Below are positions 21,256 to 42,580 of a DNA stretch of 64,000 nucleotides, piece after piece (position 1 is the first letter of the stretch; each line of letters opens with the position of its first letter). Under the pieces are notes generated by a model. It was not told where the DNA came from. It made no database searches and worked only from the letters and a program-made list of their open reading frames with translations. The DNA is taken from contig CP137685.1 of assembly GCA_037976565.1 (NCBI GenBank), forward strand, positions 28,442,842-28,506,841, read 5' to 3'. The stretch comes from Mesocentrotus franciscanus. Taxonomy: Eukaryota; Echinodermata; Echinoidea; Camarodonta; Strongylocentrotidae. The translations under genes and the position numbers were made by a program.

Positions 21256-22754
21256 TCATTCTTGTGTGATCAGTGCGACTTCATTACTCTTCAAAGCTTC
21301 ACTTTTACTGCTCTGAATTGGATGAGACGAATGCACAATGATTCCTTCACGTACCAAAGCATCTTTGATATTTCTAGTCTCATTCCTGGCTATCTTGATG
21401 GCCAACCTGAGTTCCTGAAGCTCCCCTTTGACATCCTCTGTCACCAACCTCTTCACACGCTGCAGGGAAGAACCAACATAGTCCAGCTTGGAGAGCCACC
21501 TCCAGACGGCGGTCACATTCGTTCAAACGCAGGATGGAATCTCGGATCTGGTTGTCATGGCTTGCAGACATTCTGGAAAGAACTCCAGGTTCTTTTCCAT
21601 GACGGTCTGGACCCGTGTCTGTTCCTTGACTGCCTTTGAGCTCTCTGAAGACAGCATGCAGGCTTCTTTGAACACTTTGTCCAAAGTGGCCTGATTCTGA
21701 CCCTGCTTCAGGAGTTCAAAGGCAGTGTCTTCAACGTCCTCTTTGAGGTTCTTGAGCTGGTTGCGGATCCTCTGGAGGACAACGGACAGTTCACGCACTG
21801 TCCTTGCCAGGGTTGGATCAGAGTATACCTGTTGGGATTTTCAAAGACACTCATGAAACTTATATGACCCTCTTTGCAGGGCTGATAAGGAGAATTTCCT
21901 GGTACCCAAGGAAAGAGCCCTTTACAGAAGGCTGAGATTACTTTCCTATAATTGCAGAATCCGTGAGGAAAATTTGGGCAGGTTAATGAAAAGTAACATG
22001 AGAGGCAGATGTAAAAGGGTATAAGGATAAAAGGATGAATACTGAGGTAGAATACCAATACTAGAGTTATCCAATAGTCAATCGACTGATCAAAGGGAGG
22101 GAGATTTAAAAAAATGTAACACAACATGAATGGATGTTACAAAACGGGAGTGATCTGAGGAGTGATGTGACATTCCAGCATTAAAAGATTTCTGTTGCTG
22201 AAATCTATAACTTTATTGTTTGCAGATTTAGTCTGACATCCTACCCCCCTCCATCGAAAAAATGATCTGATGGTGCCCCTGTTTGAACACTAGAAGTTGC
22301 CAGAAATCCCATCAAAAGACATTGAATTGATATTTCTCAATACCTGAATTGTAGCTGGACTGACGGTCTGGTAACTACCATCCTTTCCTTCTCCGCTGAC
22401 TGACTTCCCCTCGCCACCTCTTCCGTTCCCCGCATCTTGATTCCGATGGTTCCCCGCAGCGCCTTTACCAAACTGGTCATCATTGCCCCCGCTTCCCCCT
22501 TTCTGGACCCCTCCTCCCTTCTTCCCGCCCGCCGCCGAAGAAGAATGCCGCCTGTTCCCACTCCCATGGCTGTGACTCTGTCGCGTGCTGCTTATGCCGA
22601 GTATGGAGGGGATGTTCGGTCGGTTGAGGAGCAGGACCAACGGGCGAAATCGACCAAGGAAAACCGGCTTCATGAGCGCGTTGATCAAGGACGACGCCGT
22701 GGTTGAATTGGGTTGGTAGCGGACGGAGCGAAGAAATCGTGAGCTGAGAAACAT
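21256..22754 (-). CDS. Unrecognised mitochondrial-type coiled-coil protein, frame broken in exon 2
   Basis: Exon 1 is 22344-22754 and exon 2 is 21256-21828, joined in phase 0 (donor CAG/gtattg; acceptor ccaacag/GTATAC). The start MFLSSRFLRSVRYQPN is Arg/Ser-rich with no acids, like a mitochondrial presequence. Then comes a Gly/Ser/His-rich low-complexity stretch and a helical, heptad-like C-terminal half (VRELSVVLQRIRNQLKNLKE; later LQRVKRLVTEDVKGELQE). In exon 2 the frame meets TGA at 21523-21525. The -1 frame over about 21500-21570 reads as a helix (NQIRDSILRLNECDRRLE), and the original frame resumes as WLSKLDYVGSSLQRV. This looks like two compensating indels rather than a true end. Full length would be about 327 residues. 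I do not recognise the family; mitochondrial location is an inference. Confidence 0.72.
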
Positions 22755-23404
22755 CTTAGTGCTAGAAATCTGAAAGTTGAGATGGAAGGGATATTTTTGT
22801 TTTTTCTTTTCCTATTTTTGATGTACGTGGATCGACTGTCTGAACGAAAGAGGATTATCCGTACAATTAAAACGGGATTTCACCTTTCTCATGGCAAGAA
22901 AAGATAATCATCGCTTGTAAAACCAGCTGCCTTCATATCAATATCATCAGTCACTGTCATCAAAAGAACAACAACTCACCACCACCACCATCATCATCAC
23001 AATCATCATCATCATCATCATTATACCATCTTCACCATCATTGTTTCCCCTGATAGTTATCATAATCACTCACATCTTAATGGCAATGTCATCATCAACA
23101 GAATTGAGGAGCTGAAGTTTGACCTGAATCTAGTAATTTCAAATTTAAATCAAAGAAGAAGGCCCAATAAATCATACCCTTTATCCTCTAGCTGCCAAAC
23201 AATGAAGGTGCAATGTATTCCCAGAATATAGCAATGTCAACCTTTCGGAGAGCAGATATTCCACAGAATTGAAACTTCAATTGTCGCAAAGTTAAAATCT
23301 TGAGTTAATAATAAATTATGCGCGCCCAAAACCAAAGGTGCGCAAAGCTTTGCGTTGGTTTTTGTTTGCCGCGCATTTACTGCATGCTGCTGCTGCTCCG
23401 CCTT

Positions 23405-23960
23405 CTTTTCCATCTTTTCCTTTTTTTAATTCTTCTTCATTCTTCTTCTTCTCCTTCTCTTTCTTCTTCTTCTTCTCCTTCTTCTTCTTCTTCTTCTTCT
23501 TCTTCTTCTTCTTCTTCTTCTTCTTCTTCTTCTTCTCCTTCTTCTTCTTCTTCTTCTTCTTCTTCTTTCTTCGTCTCCTTCTTCTTCATTTTCTTCTTCT
23601 TCTATCTTCTATCTTCGTTTTATTTTTATCCTCACATTTCCTCCTCCTTTGCTTTTACATCCCTTTCTCTCTTCTTCCTTTTCTTTTTCTTTTTCATATA
23701 TTTTTTATACTTTTCTTCTTCGTCTTCTTCATCAACTTTGTTTGCCCTTTTAAATTCAATTTTCCGATCTTTTTTCTCAGTCTGTTCGTTCCAATGTATC
23801 ATTTCTTTCTTCTACTCTTCTATTCTTATTGTGTATTTTAAGTTTCTTCATTTGCATTTACTTCTTATCTTCCGCCTCATTCTGCTTTTTCTTCGATCTT
23901 CGTCGTCATTTTCTGTTTTTTCCTTCTTCTTCTTCTTCTTCTTCTTCTTCTTCTTCTCCT
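23405..23960 (+). repeat. (TTC)n / polypyrimidine tract
   Basis: Nearly pure CTT/TTC triplets at 23440-23585 and 23918-23957, with degenerate pyrimidine-rich sequence between. Such tracts can form triplex DNA. Confidence 0.92.
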
Positions 23961-24934
23961 CCGTATATTTATTTTTTTTATTTTAATCCGCTTGGAGATC
24001 AATAATTGTGAATATGCAATAAAGTTTTGTCAGAAATGTAAGATTTATGATGCTTAGTTCCAAGCGTTATATACGGAATGACATTTCCAAAGAATTTTCT
24101 AATAAAAAATATTAAGTTCAATGAAAATCTAGACTACAAAGTAATGATACAAGTAACGTATTCACTAATATGAAATTATGTTTCCTATCAACAATAATTT
24201 AAGAATATGACGGAATGATATAGAAGGTCAATTGTTGGTCATTCCGTATTCAACAATGACAATTAAAATACAATATTTTATCAATTTGATAAATGGTTGA
24301 TATGAAACTTATCTGTTGTGTAAGAACCTCATGTTACTTTGTATGTACGTTATATATCATTAATTGTTAACATTTTGATAACATTTCTACAATATATATA
24401 TATACTTTTTCAATTGAAAATTCTCTGAAAATGTTATGCCCTAATGCTCGGAATTGAGCTTAATAAATTATGTAACCCCCGATTAAATTTTATAGTTACA
24501 TTTTACTCAATCATTCCTTTCTTTCTGTCTTTTTGTCCTTCCTTCCTTTTTGTTGTTGATGGATTTTTTTTTTCTCTTTTATCTGCGTTTCCAGAAGCAA
24601 ACCATGACACTGCATGGGAGGGCGGGAGACTGTTCGGCACCCCGGATCGAGTTTTGATAAATGATCTCGCAAGGTTCAATCTCTCCCCTCCTTTTGAAAG
24701 TGTATTACCCCGTGTATTACACGAATATAAGCGATGGTATATGCCTACCACTCTTTCAAGAGGAGAGGAGAGGGTACGGCTTGTCTCCTTATATACCCCC
24801 ACCCCCTGGGCCATGAGGTTTGCACCATCATGATTGCACGATGGCCACAAAGTTATTTCCAACCTTGACCATCTTCTTATGAATCTTCTATTGTGTGTGT
24901 ATTGGGTTTTTACAGACGTGTATCAATCAGATAT

Positions 24935-25072
24935 GATTATTTACGTCTGGGGACCGACCTTTAACGTCACCATCCGAAAGACGTGACTCAGTTTCGAACC
25001 TGCGTCCTCGGCTGAATCAGTTTGTAACTTCCACTGTTAGCTGGATTACAGGCGCACGCCACAACGCCTAGT
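24935..25072 (-). repeat. SINE-like relic with 7SL/tRNA-type promoter motifs
   Basis: On the - strand the head reads 'tggcgtgcgcctgtaatcca' and then 'gct', followed 50 nt later by a box-B-like GGTTCGAAACT and then 'cggatggtgacgttaaa'. The last block resembles the conserved core of animal SINE superfamilies. It lies less than 100 bp upstream of the HIF1AN start codon. Confidence 0.6.
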
Positions 25073-25159
25073 TATTGATCAATTGACCCAGTAAATGCCG
25101 AGGCTGAAATATTATAGCGCCATCTCCTCAGCTCAATGTTTACATCTAGAGCTTCGAAA

Positions 25160-34716
<9,557 letters not shown>

Positions 34717-37700
34717 CATGCAGGTAGACACGCCCATTCAAATACTACCAGCAATAGACCACCTCAATCAAAACTCTGCCTAGTTTGGATCAGTTTTGAT
34801 TCAAGGAAAGAAGTCTTTGGTGATTGAAATGCATGATTTTTCAAAAAATTGATGGTGAGCTAAACAGGGAATTTCAACCTAGATATATGGCAGGTGGTTC
34901 ACAAGGGGGTTTAAATATGTACCAGCGACAGGTTAGAATTTTTATTTAACAGGTTTGGAAATGAGCAACAGGCTAATATTCAATATCAACCAAAATTATT
35001 TCTGAAATATTAGTCATACAATGTTTTTGGAAATGCTTCAAAATAAGAACCCTGGAGCCCTTAAGCAAGCCCTGGAGCTAGGCCACAAGACAGGGACTTT
35101 GTGCTGTGTATACAGCAGTTCATAATCCTTCCACATTCCACATTCCAATTGTACATGTTTGAATTTTTGTTTGTGGACCACCCTGTATATGGATTTTAAT
35201 ATTCAACTGAGAGCAAGTCATGAACTATCAATCTCTGTCTGCAAGAGAGGGATTTAAAGATATTTACTATAAACATTCTTAAAAAGCTATCATATGTGTA
35301 GGTAAGGGTGTAGTGTAGTCATTCAAGGGTCCTCACCTAATATCATTTACAGCTACATGAAATGTTTGTGTGTAAAGTTTGGAAGACATGGAAAACCAAT
35401 GTTTTGAGAATATATAATGTATATATAGTGTACTGTAAAACCGGAAAATAGTGTTAGTGAATTTTGCCTGTGGATCAGATTCAGACACTGAATTCTGCAT
35501 TGTGACAGTTTCTTGCCATGAAAATGGCTGTCGCTTATAATTTGCCAAAGTTTCTAACTTTTGTGGCAAAAACCGGTACTTGTAGTTTTCAAATAAAACA
35601 ATTAAAAAAAACTTGTAGGATGTGAGATTAAACCGTAAGCAGCTGCTGGCAAAAAATTGAATGGACAGGAACCAAATGACATTTGAGCCATTTCTGTATT
35701 TTTGTTTTGTTTGTCTATCTTGTCCGCTACAGAAGCAAATCATTCAATTATTTTTCCCACTGCAAACCCATTTCAATTTATTTTCATTGAGATATTGTCT
35801 TAACAGGTAGTATCAAAGAATACATAATATGTAGGACAGAACGAAAATAAAAGAAAATCTAAAATCATTTTGTAAATCTGATTTCTGATGTGAAATTCAT
35901 TGGGAAACTAAGAGCTTGAAATGCCCTCGTATATTTAAAGCATAATTGTTTTGGTTATTCATTGTTACATATAATTTTTCATGAAATCTTCCATTTTTCT
36001 TTGTACTTCTTTCTGGTTATTTGGTCTGTATGTCAAGTAGAGTGTGTTTGTTACAAGCCAAATTCATGTCATATCTGAAATATGTAGAGAATATAATTTT
36101 TGACTGTTCTCCTTTGAAATATCGGTAATCTGTAGTACTGTAACTAGTTCTTCATCTGGTGTAAGGTTCTAAAAGTTTCATATGTGTAACAATTTTATAT
36201 GTATATTAAGATACCTTGAATTATGTATGCCAAAATTGTAAAAATATAGTAATGCGAGTGGGCCCCTGGAAAGCTCTTAAAGAGTAAAAAGTTTATTAAG
36301 AAAATAAACAAAAACAACAACAAAGCAATATACTTAAAGATCAGTGTGAGGAAATCCCACTAGTCTATTGGAAAGTCCCAACAAAGCTCAAGCAAAACAA
36401 AATACTAAAAAAATAAGTACCGTAAATGCTATACTATACCAGAGGAACAGAATCCTTCTTTTTGTAGTAAGCATGTGTACATTTCTGGATAATTTGTTTA
36501 TGTAGCAGTTGTTTCCACAAGAAGCAGAAGCTGTCAGAAATCTATTATTTTACAGATTTTTCTTAATATCTTGATTTAAGTGTACATTTTATGTTCTAGC
36601 TCGGTAAAATGGAAAGAAATTTATGTTAAATTTGCATGATTAAGAGCAGTAAAAATTGTTATTTTTAGTGAAGTAAATTTGCCAAAATGTGTCTTGCTGC
36701 TGGAAAGTTATTTTAATTGTTGGGTTTTAGTTGCTAGATGTTTTTAGATGGTGATGAGCACATTCTGATATTTAATGCCTTTTATTGAAGGAAAGAACAA
36801 ACTATTAAATCAACTGAAATTGACATGATACGTGTATTTTTCATGACTGTTGAAGGGCTTTATTATCAACATGATCACAGACACTTAACAAAGACATATG
36901 CATTAAACTTGGTTACATTACAAAAATAGCAATAGCAATCTCAGTAGCTTTGCACCGACGTCACCTTTTGAAATGCACGTATGCAAACAATGACACATCA
37001 CATAATCTGAGAATGATTTCTATACCCACAGCACAATATGATATTGCAATAGACAGGATTACTAACATATTCAAATTTTATGCAAACTTTGAGAAAAAAA
37101 GATTGTTCTTGACAACCTGAAAGCTTACCCTAGGCTTGTTTACGCGTGAATGAATAGCAGCGGGGGGCAACAAATCAATGAAACAACGCTGCAGTTTCAC
37201 CGCATCATATCTGAACAAGCCTTTACACTGTGTATGTCGTTATGAACAAAAAATGGCTGTGTTTACCTTGCCATATGTGAATGACCTTTAACTTAATGAA
37301 TCTGTTAGAACACTTGACGCAAGCTATGAGAACAAAAAATCTTGTCATATTCAAAGAACGTTGATTGTTGTTGAACAAAATTGTATGAATGTAAAATATA
37401 CAACTATCTCCCATTCTTTTTTCACAATTAATGTCTACCGTAAGTTTTGTGGAAATAATTTGATAATGCTGATGTATACATGTCGTTTGACAATGCATCA
37501 AGAGCTGTGTTGTATATATATATTACATGATGCCTGACTATTTTCATGGAATTCATTTAGATATATATGTATGGAGAGGAAAACCTTGGAACCCAATGTT
37601 TGTTTTTGTTTCCGATGATTTACATATAAGATGACAGGCTTCCGTGCATTGTAACCAGCAACTCAAATCAAACGCAAGTTATAAAATGAACACAGCACAA

Positions 37701-37848
37701 TAAGCTTACTTTATGAATGTTTGATCACCACTTCTACGCAAGAAACCCTGTATCAGATTCTTTGCAGAATATGAAAATATTAACATTCTTATGTTTTTTC
37801 TTCTTTTCTTTACTTAAAAGCATATTATTTCACGCATAGTTGACTTTG
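34717..37848 (+). other. Probable HIF1AN 3'UTR and downstream sequence
   Basis: No coding sequence. AT-rich, with an AATAAA-type signal at about 36304 ('gaaaataaacaaaaac') and others. A fragment related to the 37849 element lies at about 37134-37227. The 3' end cannot be fixed from sequence alone. Confidence 0.4.
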
Positions 37849-38067
37849 AAGGCTCGTTCAAATATGGCACGGTAAACCGCCTCCAAAAAGCCAGGCCATT
37901 TCGTTTTTGTTAACGTGTGGATGAAAAGCAACTGCACGCAACAAAGGACCTGCACGTATTCACTGAGCTCTGTGTTATAAGATGCAGCAATATGAAGCAT
38001 TATTATACTTCACGTCTTCATAAAAAAAACGCAGCGGTTTTGCCGCGGCATATCTGAATGAGCCTTT
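37849..38067. mobile_element. Foldback element, family F6
   Basis: AAGGCTCGTTCAAATATGGC on the left pairs with GGCATATCTGAATGAGCCTT on the right, and 'acggtaaaccgc' with 'gcggttttgccg'. A partial sister at 37134-37227 shares 'catatctgaacaagccttt'. Confidence 0.8.
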
Positions 38068-39034
38068 AATTAATATAAATACTTGTAGTATACTTGAGAG
38101 AGAACCTTTTCTCAAAGGGTTTTTGTTTTTTTACTTATATGCAGAGCTAATGTGTAGTGCAAAGTGTAGAGTTTCGAGCGGTGTATATTTTTGCTGCATC
38201 CGGTGAAAAATGAATTTGGTGTTCATATTTGTTTGTAATCTTTTTGTAATGGAGATACATATTATTGTTATGATATACAGATTATTTTTTATTTATATCA
38301 TGAGAAATAAATATTTCTTCATTGTCATGCCAAGGTCACTTATTGATCTTCAATGCTTAATTGTTCTTTTGAGTGTAACTGATATGATAATTTACAGGCC
38401 TATGTATTTAGTTACCGGTAACACAATTACAAAGACTGTCAGAAAATCACCCTGCAGGATGAAAGGTGGACTGGTTAAATTAGGGCCTTTGTTGATTACT
38501 TTGAGATGTAAGCTTTAATATGTCACATTCTCAACAAACATAAATCAGAACAAATCATTTTTTTCTCTCTAGTACTAGTAGTAAAAATTACCAAACTTGG
38601 TAAGTGCATGAATAATTTAGTTGTTAACTTTATGTATAATGGCCTTATATGTGTCTTTTAAACATTTACCATTTTCCTATATCACTTCAAATAATTTCTT
38701 TCCAAAAATATCTTTAGAACATGCAATCCCATAGTATCTCTCACTCAAAGTCAATATTTCATCTGCAACAGACCTCCAATTAGTACTGATGCCGAGGGGG
38801 AGCGAGATTAGAAGGTCCTTGATTATATTCAATTACCCAGTAGGTTATCTTCTCATTTCTTCTTCATGCACTCTGCTCCTTGAATCATCCTGTTCACCCT
38901 GGCCCGCTCATCGGAAACTTAGATAGTGGCATCCTGCTAATTTCGTCATGTTCTCTGGGAGTTAAGTGGTTAATGGTAAGGGTGTTGTACGCCACCTGTC
39001 AGTAGTTTAACACATGGTGACCTATAAGATGCAT
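38068..39034. other. Unannotated AT-rich intergenic sequence
   Basis: I see no exon, RNA gene or element in this stretch. Confidence 0.4.
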
Positions 39035-39044
39035 GGTCTTAAAT

Positions 39045-39046
39045 GA

Positions 39047-39077
<31 letters not shown>

Positions 39078-39202
39078 TTCTCTTCCCCCTCCCTGCCCTC
39101 TCTCTCTCTTTACCCCCTCCCTCCCCATTTCCCTCTCCCTTGCTTTCTCTCTCTCTCTCTCCCCTCTCCCCTCTCCCCTCTCCCCTCTCCCCTCTCCTCT
39201 CT
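39045..39202 (+). repeat. (CT)n-rich polypyrimidine tract
   Basis: TC/CT dinucleotides with CCCCTCT blocks. The Ser/Leu/Pro-rich frame is an artefact. Confidence 0.9.
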
Positions 39203-39426
39203 AATAATAATAATGGTAATAGCACTAATATTGGGTATTTTTACGGTGCACATTATCCATCACGCAAGGAGCGCAAGACACTCCAATATTGCCCCAGCTC
39301 TGCTAGGCTACCGTTTTCGGTGACAGCATTCAGGGAATTCCTTCCTACCAATACCCATTTAACACCTGGGTAGAGAGAGGCAAAAGTAGATGAATGTCCT
39401 GGCAAAAAACACTAGTGCTGCGGCGG

Positions 39427-39430
<4 letters not shown>
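39203..39430 (-). repeat. tRNA-derived SINE (family A), truncated by a CT run
   Basis: It matches the family-A SINE at 11062-11345 in the body and up to 'gctgcggcgggact'. There the tRNA-like head is cut off by a pure (CT)n run (39431-39480). Confidence 0.75.

Positions 39431-39480
<50 letters not shown>
39431..39480 (+). repeat. (CT)25 microsatellite
   Basis: Fifty bases of uninterrupted CT dinucleotide that replace the SINE head. Confidence 0.95.
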
Positions 39481-39482
<2 letters not shown>

Positions 39483-39825
39483 ATCCCTACCTGACTCTCC
39501 CCTCTCTAGACTCATGGATGACTAGAATGCTAAGCACAAAATTAACCTCAAGTTCATGCTCCTTTAAGGGCTGTAATGATTTGAAGGGTGACATAAAATA
39601 ATGACTTAATTTATGTTTAAACATGGCGTTGTTTTATTACTCATGCTATTTTATCTTCTGTTAAAGGGAGCGTCTATGAATAGTTGGTGACAAATGCCTA
39701 GATCTGAAATGATATGGGGCTGATAATGACTCTGATCCAAGATGACTGAACGGTTTAGGAAGGAAGGAGTGAATAAGGGCAGTTGGACCAACTAACAAAA
39801 AGGAAGTGAGCTGAAAGAGATGTGT

Positions 39826-39988
39826 TAGAGAGAGAGAGAGAGAGAGAGAGGGGGGAGGAGAGAGAGGGAGGAGAGAGAGAGAGAGGAGAGAGAGAGAGGA
39901 GGAGAGAGAGAGAGAGAGAGAGGGGGATGAGAGAGAGGGAGGAGAGAGAGGGAGGAGAGAGAGGGAGGAGAGAGAGGGAGGAGAGAGA
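39826..39988 (+). repeat. (GA)n polypurine tract
   Basis: GAGAGA with GGGAGGAG interruptions. It abuts the SINE that starts at about 39998. Confidence 0.93.
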
Positions 39989-39997
39989 GTGGAAATG

Positions 39998-40245
39998 TCT
40001 GGTACAGTGGTTCACTCACTTAACTCTCAATCCAAGGGCTGAGGGTTCGAATCCCAGCCCGGCACTTACGTCCATTGGCAATTTTTATTAAATTTGCCAC
40101 TCAACACCCAGGTGTAAATTGGTACCTGGCAATTGCGGGATAATAATGATTGCCCTCATGAAGAACAGCAGTAGGCCTAATGCTGATAAGGTTTCCCTGG
40201 GTAAAAAATGTATTATCATCATCATTATTATTATTATTATAGTTA
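39998..40245 (+). repeat. tRNA-derived SINE (family C), near complete
   Basis: The head has 'tggtacagtggttca' (box A region) and a perfect box B GGTTCGAATCC at about 40043-40053. The body contains 'acccaggtgtaaattggtac', and the tail is 'ttatcatcatcattattatt'. The anticodon arm is degenerate, so it is not a functional tRNA. Confidence 0.8.
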
Positions 40246-40559
40246 TAATAACAGCTAAGCTTGCCCCGACAAATGCAGCTAAGACTATATATCAACGAAC
40301 CCCCGGACAACTACTTCAATGCACGTTATATTATGAGTCCAGGCCCCTGTAACACAAAGCTTTATTAGCAATTAATTGATTGTATATCATGGTCAGTTGC
40401 AAAGAGCACTTACTTATCAATTGCTAACTTATCTTTGTTTTATCATAGACATAGGAGGTAATTGACGCGGAGTATGTAGGCCTAATAAGGTAGAAGGTAG
40501 GCTTCGGGGCTGATAGTTCGGGGACGGGGGGACAGTGTCTTTAAATCTGTCTGATTCGT

Positions 40560-41165
40560 AGATTAATGGATTTTAAGATATGTCACCATGCTGTCCGAGC
40601 TCTAATTCTTTCTAGGTTGGATTACTGCAATAGTCTTTATACTGTTTTGTGTACGTGCTAGAGATTGAAGGAAACTTGAAACTGTCCAGAATCGTGCCGC
40701 TAGATTAATCTTTGGCCTTGGGTCTAGAACTCATATTTTCACCCTTACTCCACTGCACTGGTTACCTCTACACCAACGTGTTATGTATACTTTCAAAATA
40801 CTCAATCATTTGGCACCTGAATATTTTAATGACACCCTCCAAATATATACACCATCTCGTAATCTTCGCATAACAACCGACACATGTAAACTTATCATTA
40901 CCAAATCTAAACTCTCTGAGCAGCTGAAAAACGTTTTGCAGTAGCCGCATCAAAGACTTGGAACAACATTCCCCTTTCCATAAGGGAAATTAGCTGTCTT
41001 GCCGTCTTCAAAAGACCCCTAAAATCTTACCTTTCCCCCAGTGATCTATGTCATCTACTTCCTGTGAGACTGTAAATGTTTGTCCTCTTCTCATATGTTT
41101 GTAATTGTAAGCGCTATGGTACTTATTTCTTAGCGCTCCTAAATATTCTATATTATTATTATGAT
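40560..41165 (+). mobile_element. L2/CR1-like non-LTR retrotransposon remnant
   Basis: One frame reads KLETVQNRAARLIFGLGSR, then THIFTLTPLHWLPLHQRVMY and NHLAPEYFND. This is the signature region downstream of the reverse transcriptase in L2/CR1 clades. Stops interrupt the frame. The 3' end has 'gtaagcgctatggtac' and an ATT-rich tail (41145-41165), as such elements usually do. Confidence 0.8.
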
Positions 41166-42192
41166 ACAGATATTGGAGTGTAGCGGCAGTAATTGACATT
41201 TCTGTAAGGAAGTTTAAAACCATTTCAAATATTAAAAACATTTTTTGTTTACGTTTTGAAAAACTTAAAGCAAAAATAAATCAGAAATCATTATCTGAAT
41301 TCCGTCGATCTTGATCTTTCGGACAATTGATTATTTCATCGCTCTCCATCAAATAGGATCACGGGTAATGATGTGGATTGTGGAACCATCACACCATTTT
41401 GATTAACAGCCAACTCCACAATATACCTCTGATAACGTACATGACTCAAACTAGTCCATAATGACAAAGAAACTACTCACTACCGGATCAAATCGCCTCT
41501 AATATCTTTAAACCTTGTTTTAGTCTCGTGTCACCTGAGATATATATCCCCTTGTTATACACCCCAGACTATGATTCAAATTTTGCTATGACTAGATGAA
41601 TTATGAATAGACCCCCTCCCTTGGTTTTGGAGCTTAAATCTCGAACTATGAGTTTAAACCAATCAAGATTAAACCGACAAATCAATTTCGTCACAAAGCA
41701 ATTAGACAGGGCACCGCCCAAATAGAATATAGATGACTCGTCCTGTCATATAACCAGTGTATGTTTGAGAATGTTTCGTATTCAAGGACTCAGCGAGTTC
41801 ATCCAGGGAGTTGAGACCTCCCTGCATGTATCTCCCTGGTTCATCTGCAAGGTAGATAGTTAACGTAGCAATAGTTGTGGGGGTATTGGAGGGGGGTTAA
41901 GTGCAAGAATGGTTTGTAAAATATTGTGCCACTTTTTTTTTGCTGGTGTGGTCATCAGTCTCCAGCGTGTGATTCAACACCTGTGAAAATTTGTAGGCTT
42001 TGTCTTGACGTATTTTATGATCTAATATAATTTTGTTCCTTCTTCTTTTAATTATGTGAATGTGGTACATGACTGTATCTCTTAGATTGTCTTTGTCACA
42101 TAAATCTGCAGCACTGGTTGCATCTGGTTGGGATATAGGTGAGGGCGGTCTGCGGACTACAGTTATTTGGTTAACTTTAGCACAGCCGGGTG
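41166..42192. other. Unannotated intergenic sequence
   Basis: No gene seen. The long - strand frame over 41897-42508 runs into the hAT element and is not supported as coding. Confidence 0.4.
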
Positions 42193-42200
42193 CACCCATG

Positions 42201-42572
42201 CAGTGGCGGATCCAGGGGGGGGGGGCCCGGTGGGCCCGGCCCCTTCCCCTAGAAAAAAACAGGTAAAAACACCCTTCTTTGAAAAAAAGAAGTTGGGCCC
42301 CTCCTGGCGCCCAAGGGGTGGCAGTGGAAAAATAACCCTTCCCGGAGAAAATTTTCGGGTGCCAAAAAAAAATTGTGCTCACTACCCTGGCGCCCAAGGG
42401 GTGGCGGTAGAAAAAAAAATACCCTTCCCTGAGGGAAAAAAAATTTTCGGGTGCAATTTTTTTTTTTGTGCTCCCACTGAGCGAAAAATCGACCGGCACG
42501 ATTTTCAAATTTTCGCAAGAAGTGGGCCCCTTTTTAGGCCCACTCCCTTGCCGCCGGCTGGATCCGCCCCTG
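42201..42572. mobile_element. hAT MITE with intact 8-bp TSD
   Basis: The terminal inverted repeats are CAGTGGCGGATCCAG and CTGGATCCGCCCCTG. They are flanked by the identical octamer CACCCATG (42193-42200 and 42573-42580). The interior has two GC-rich direct repeats ('ggcgcccaaggggtggc' at about 42308 and 42391). No transposase. Confidence 0.93.
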
Positions 42573-42580
42573 CACCCATG

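Larger units (their letters stand above)
22755..25159. other. Head-to-head intergenic region (shared promoter side)
   Basis: About 2.4 kb lie between the start codons of the - strand gene (22754) and HIF1AN (25160). It contains a pyrimidine-rich (TTC)n tract, AT-rich DNA, and a SINE relic immediately upstream of HIF1AN. The long Ser/Phe and Leu-rich frames at 23318-23986 are artefacts of the TTC tract. No TATA box stands out. Confidence 0.5.

Noticed and set aside
23318..23986. Ser/Phe-rich frames of 167-222 codons
   Set aside because: Translations of a TTC microsatellite, with no splice or codon support.
24444..24862. Opposing frames of 129 and 119 codons
   Set aside because: A possible acceptor 'tttccag' precedes part of it, but no donor, conserved motif or partner exon was found.
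39998..40070. Functional tRNA gene
   Set aside because: Box A and B motifs are present, but the anticodon and acceptor stems do not pair well and a SINE body with tail follows.
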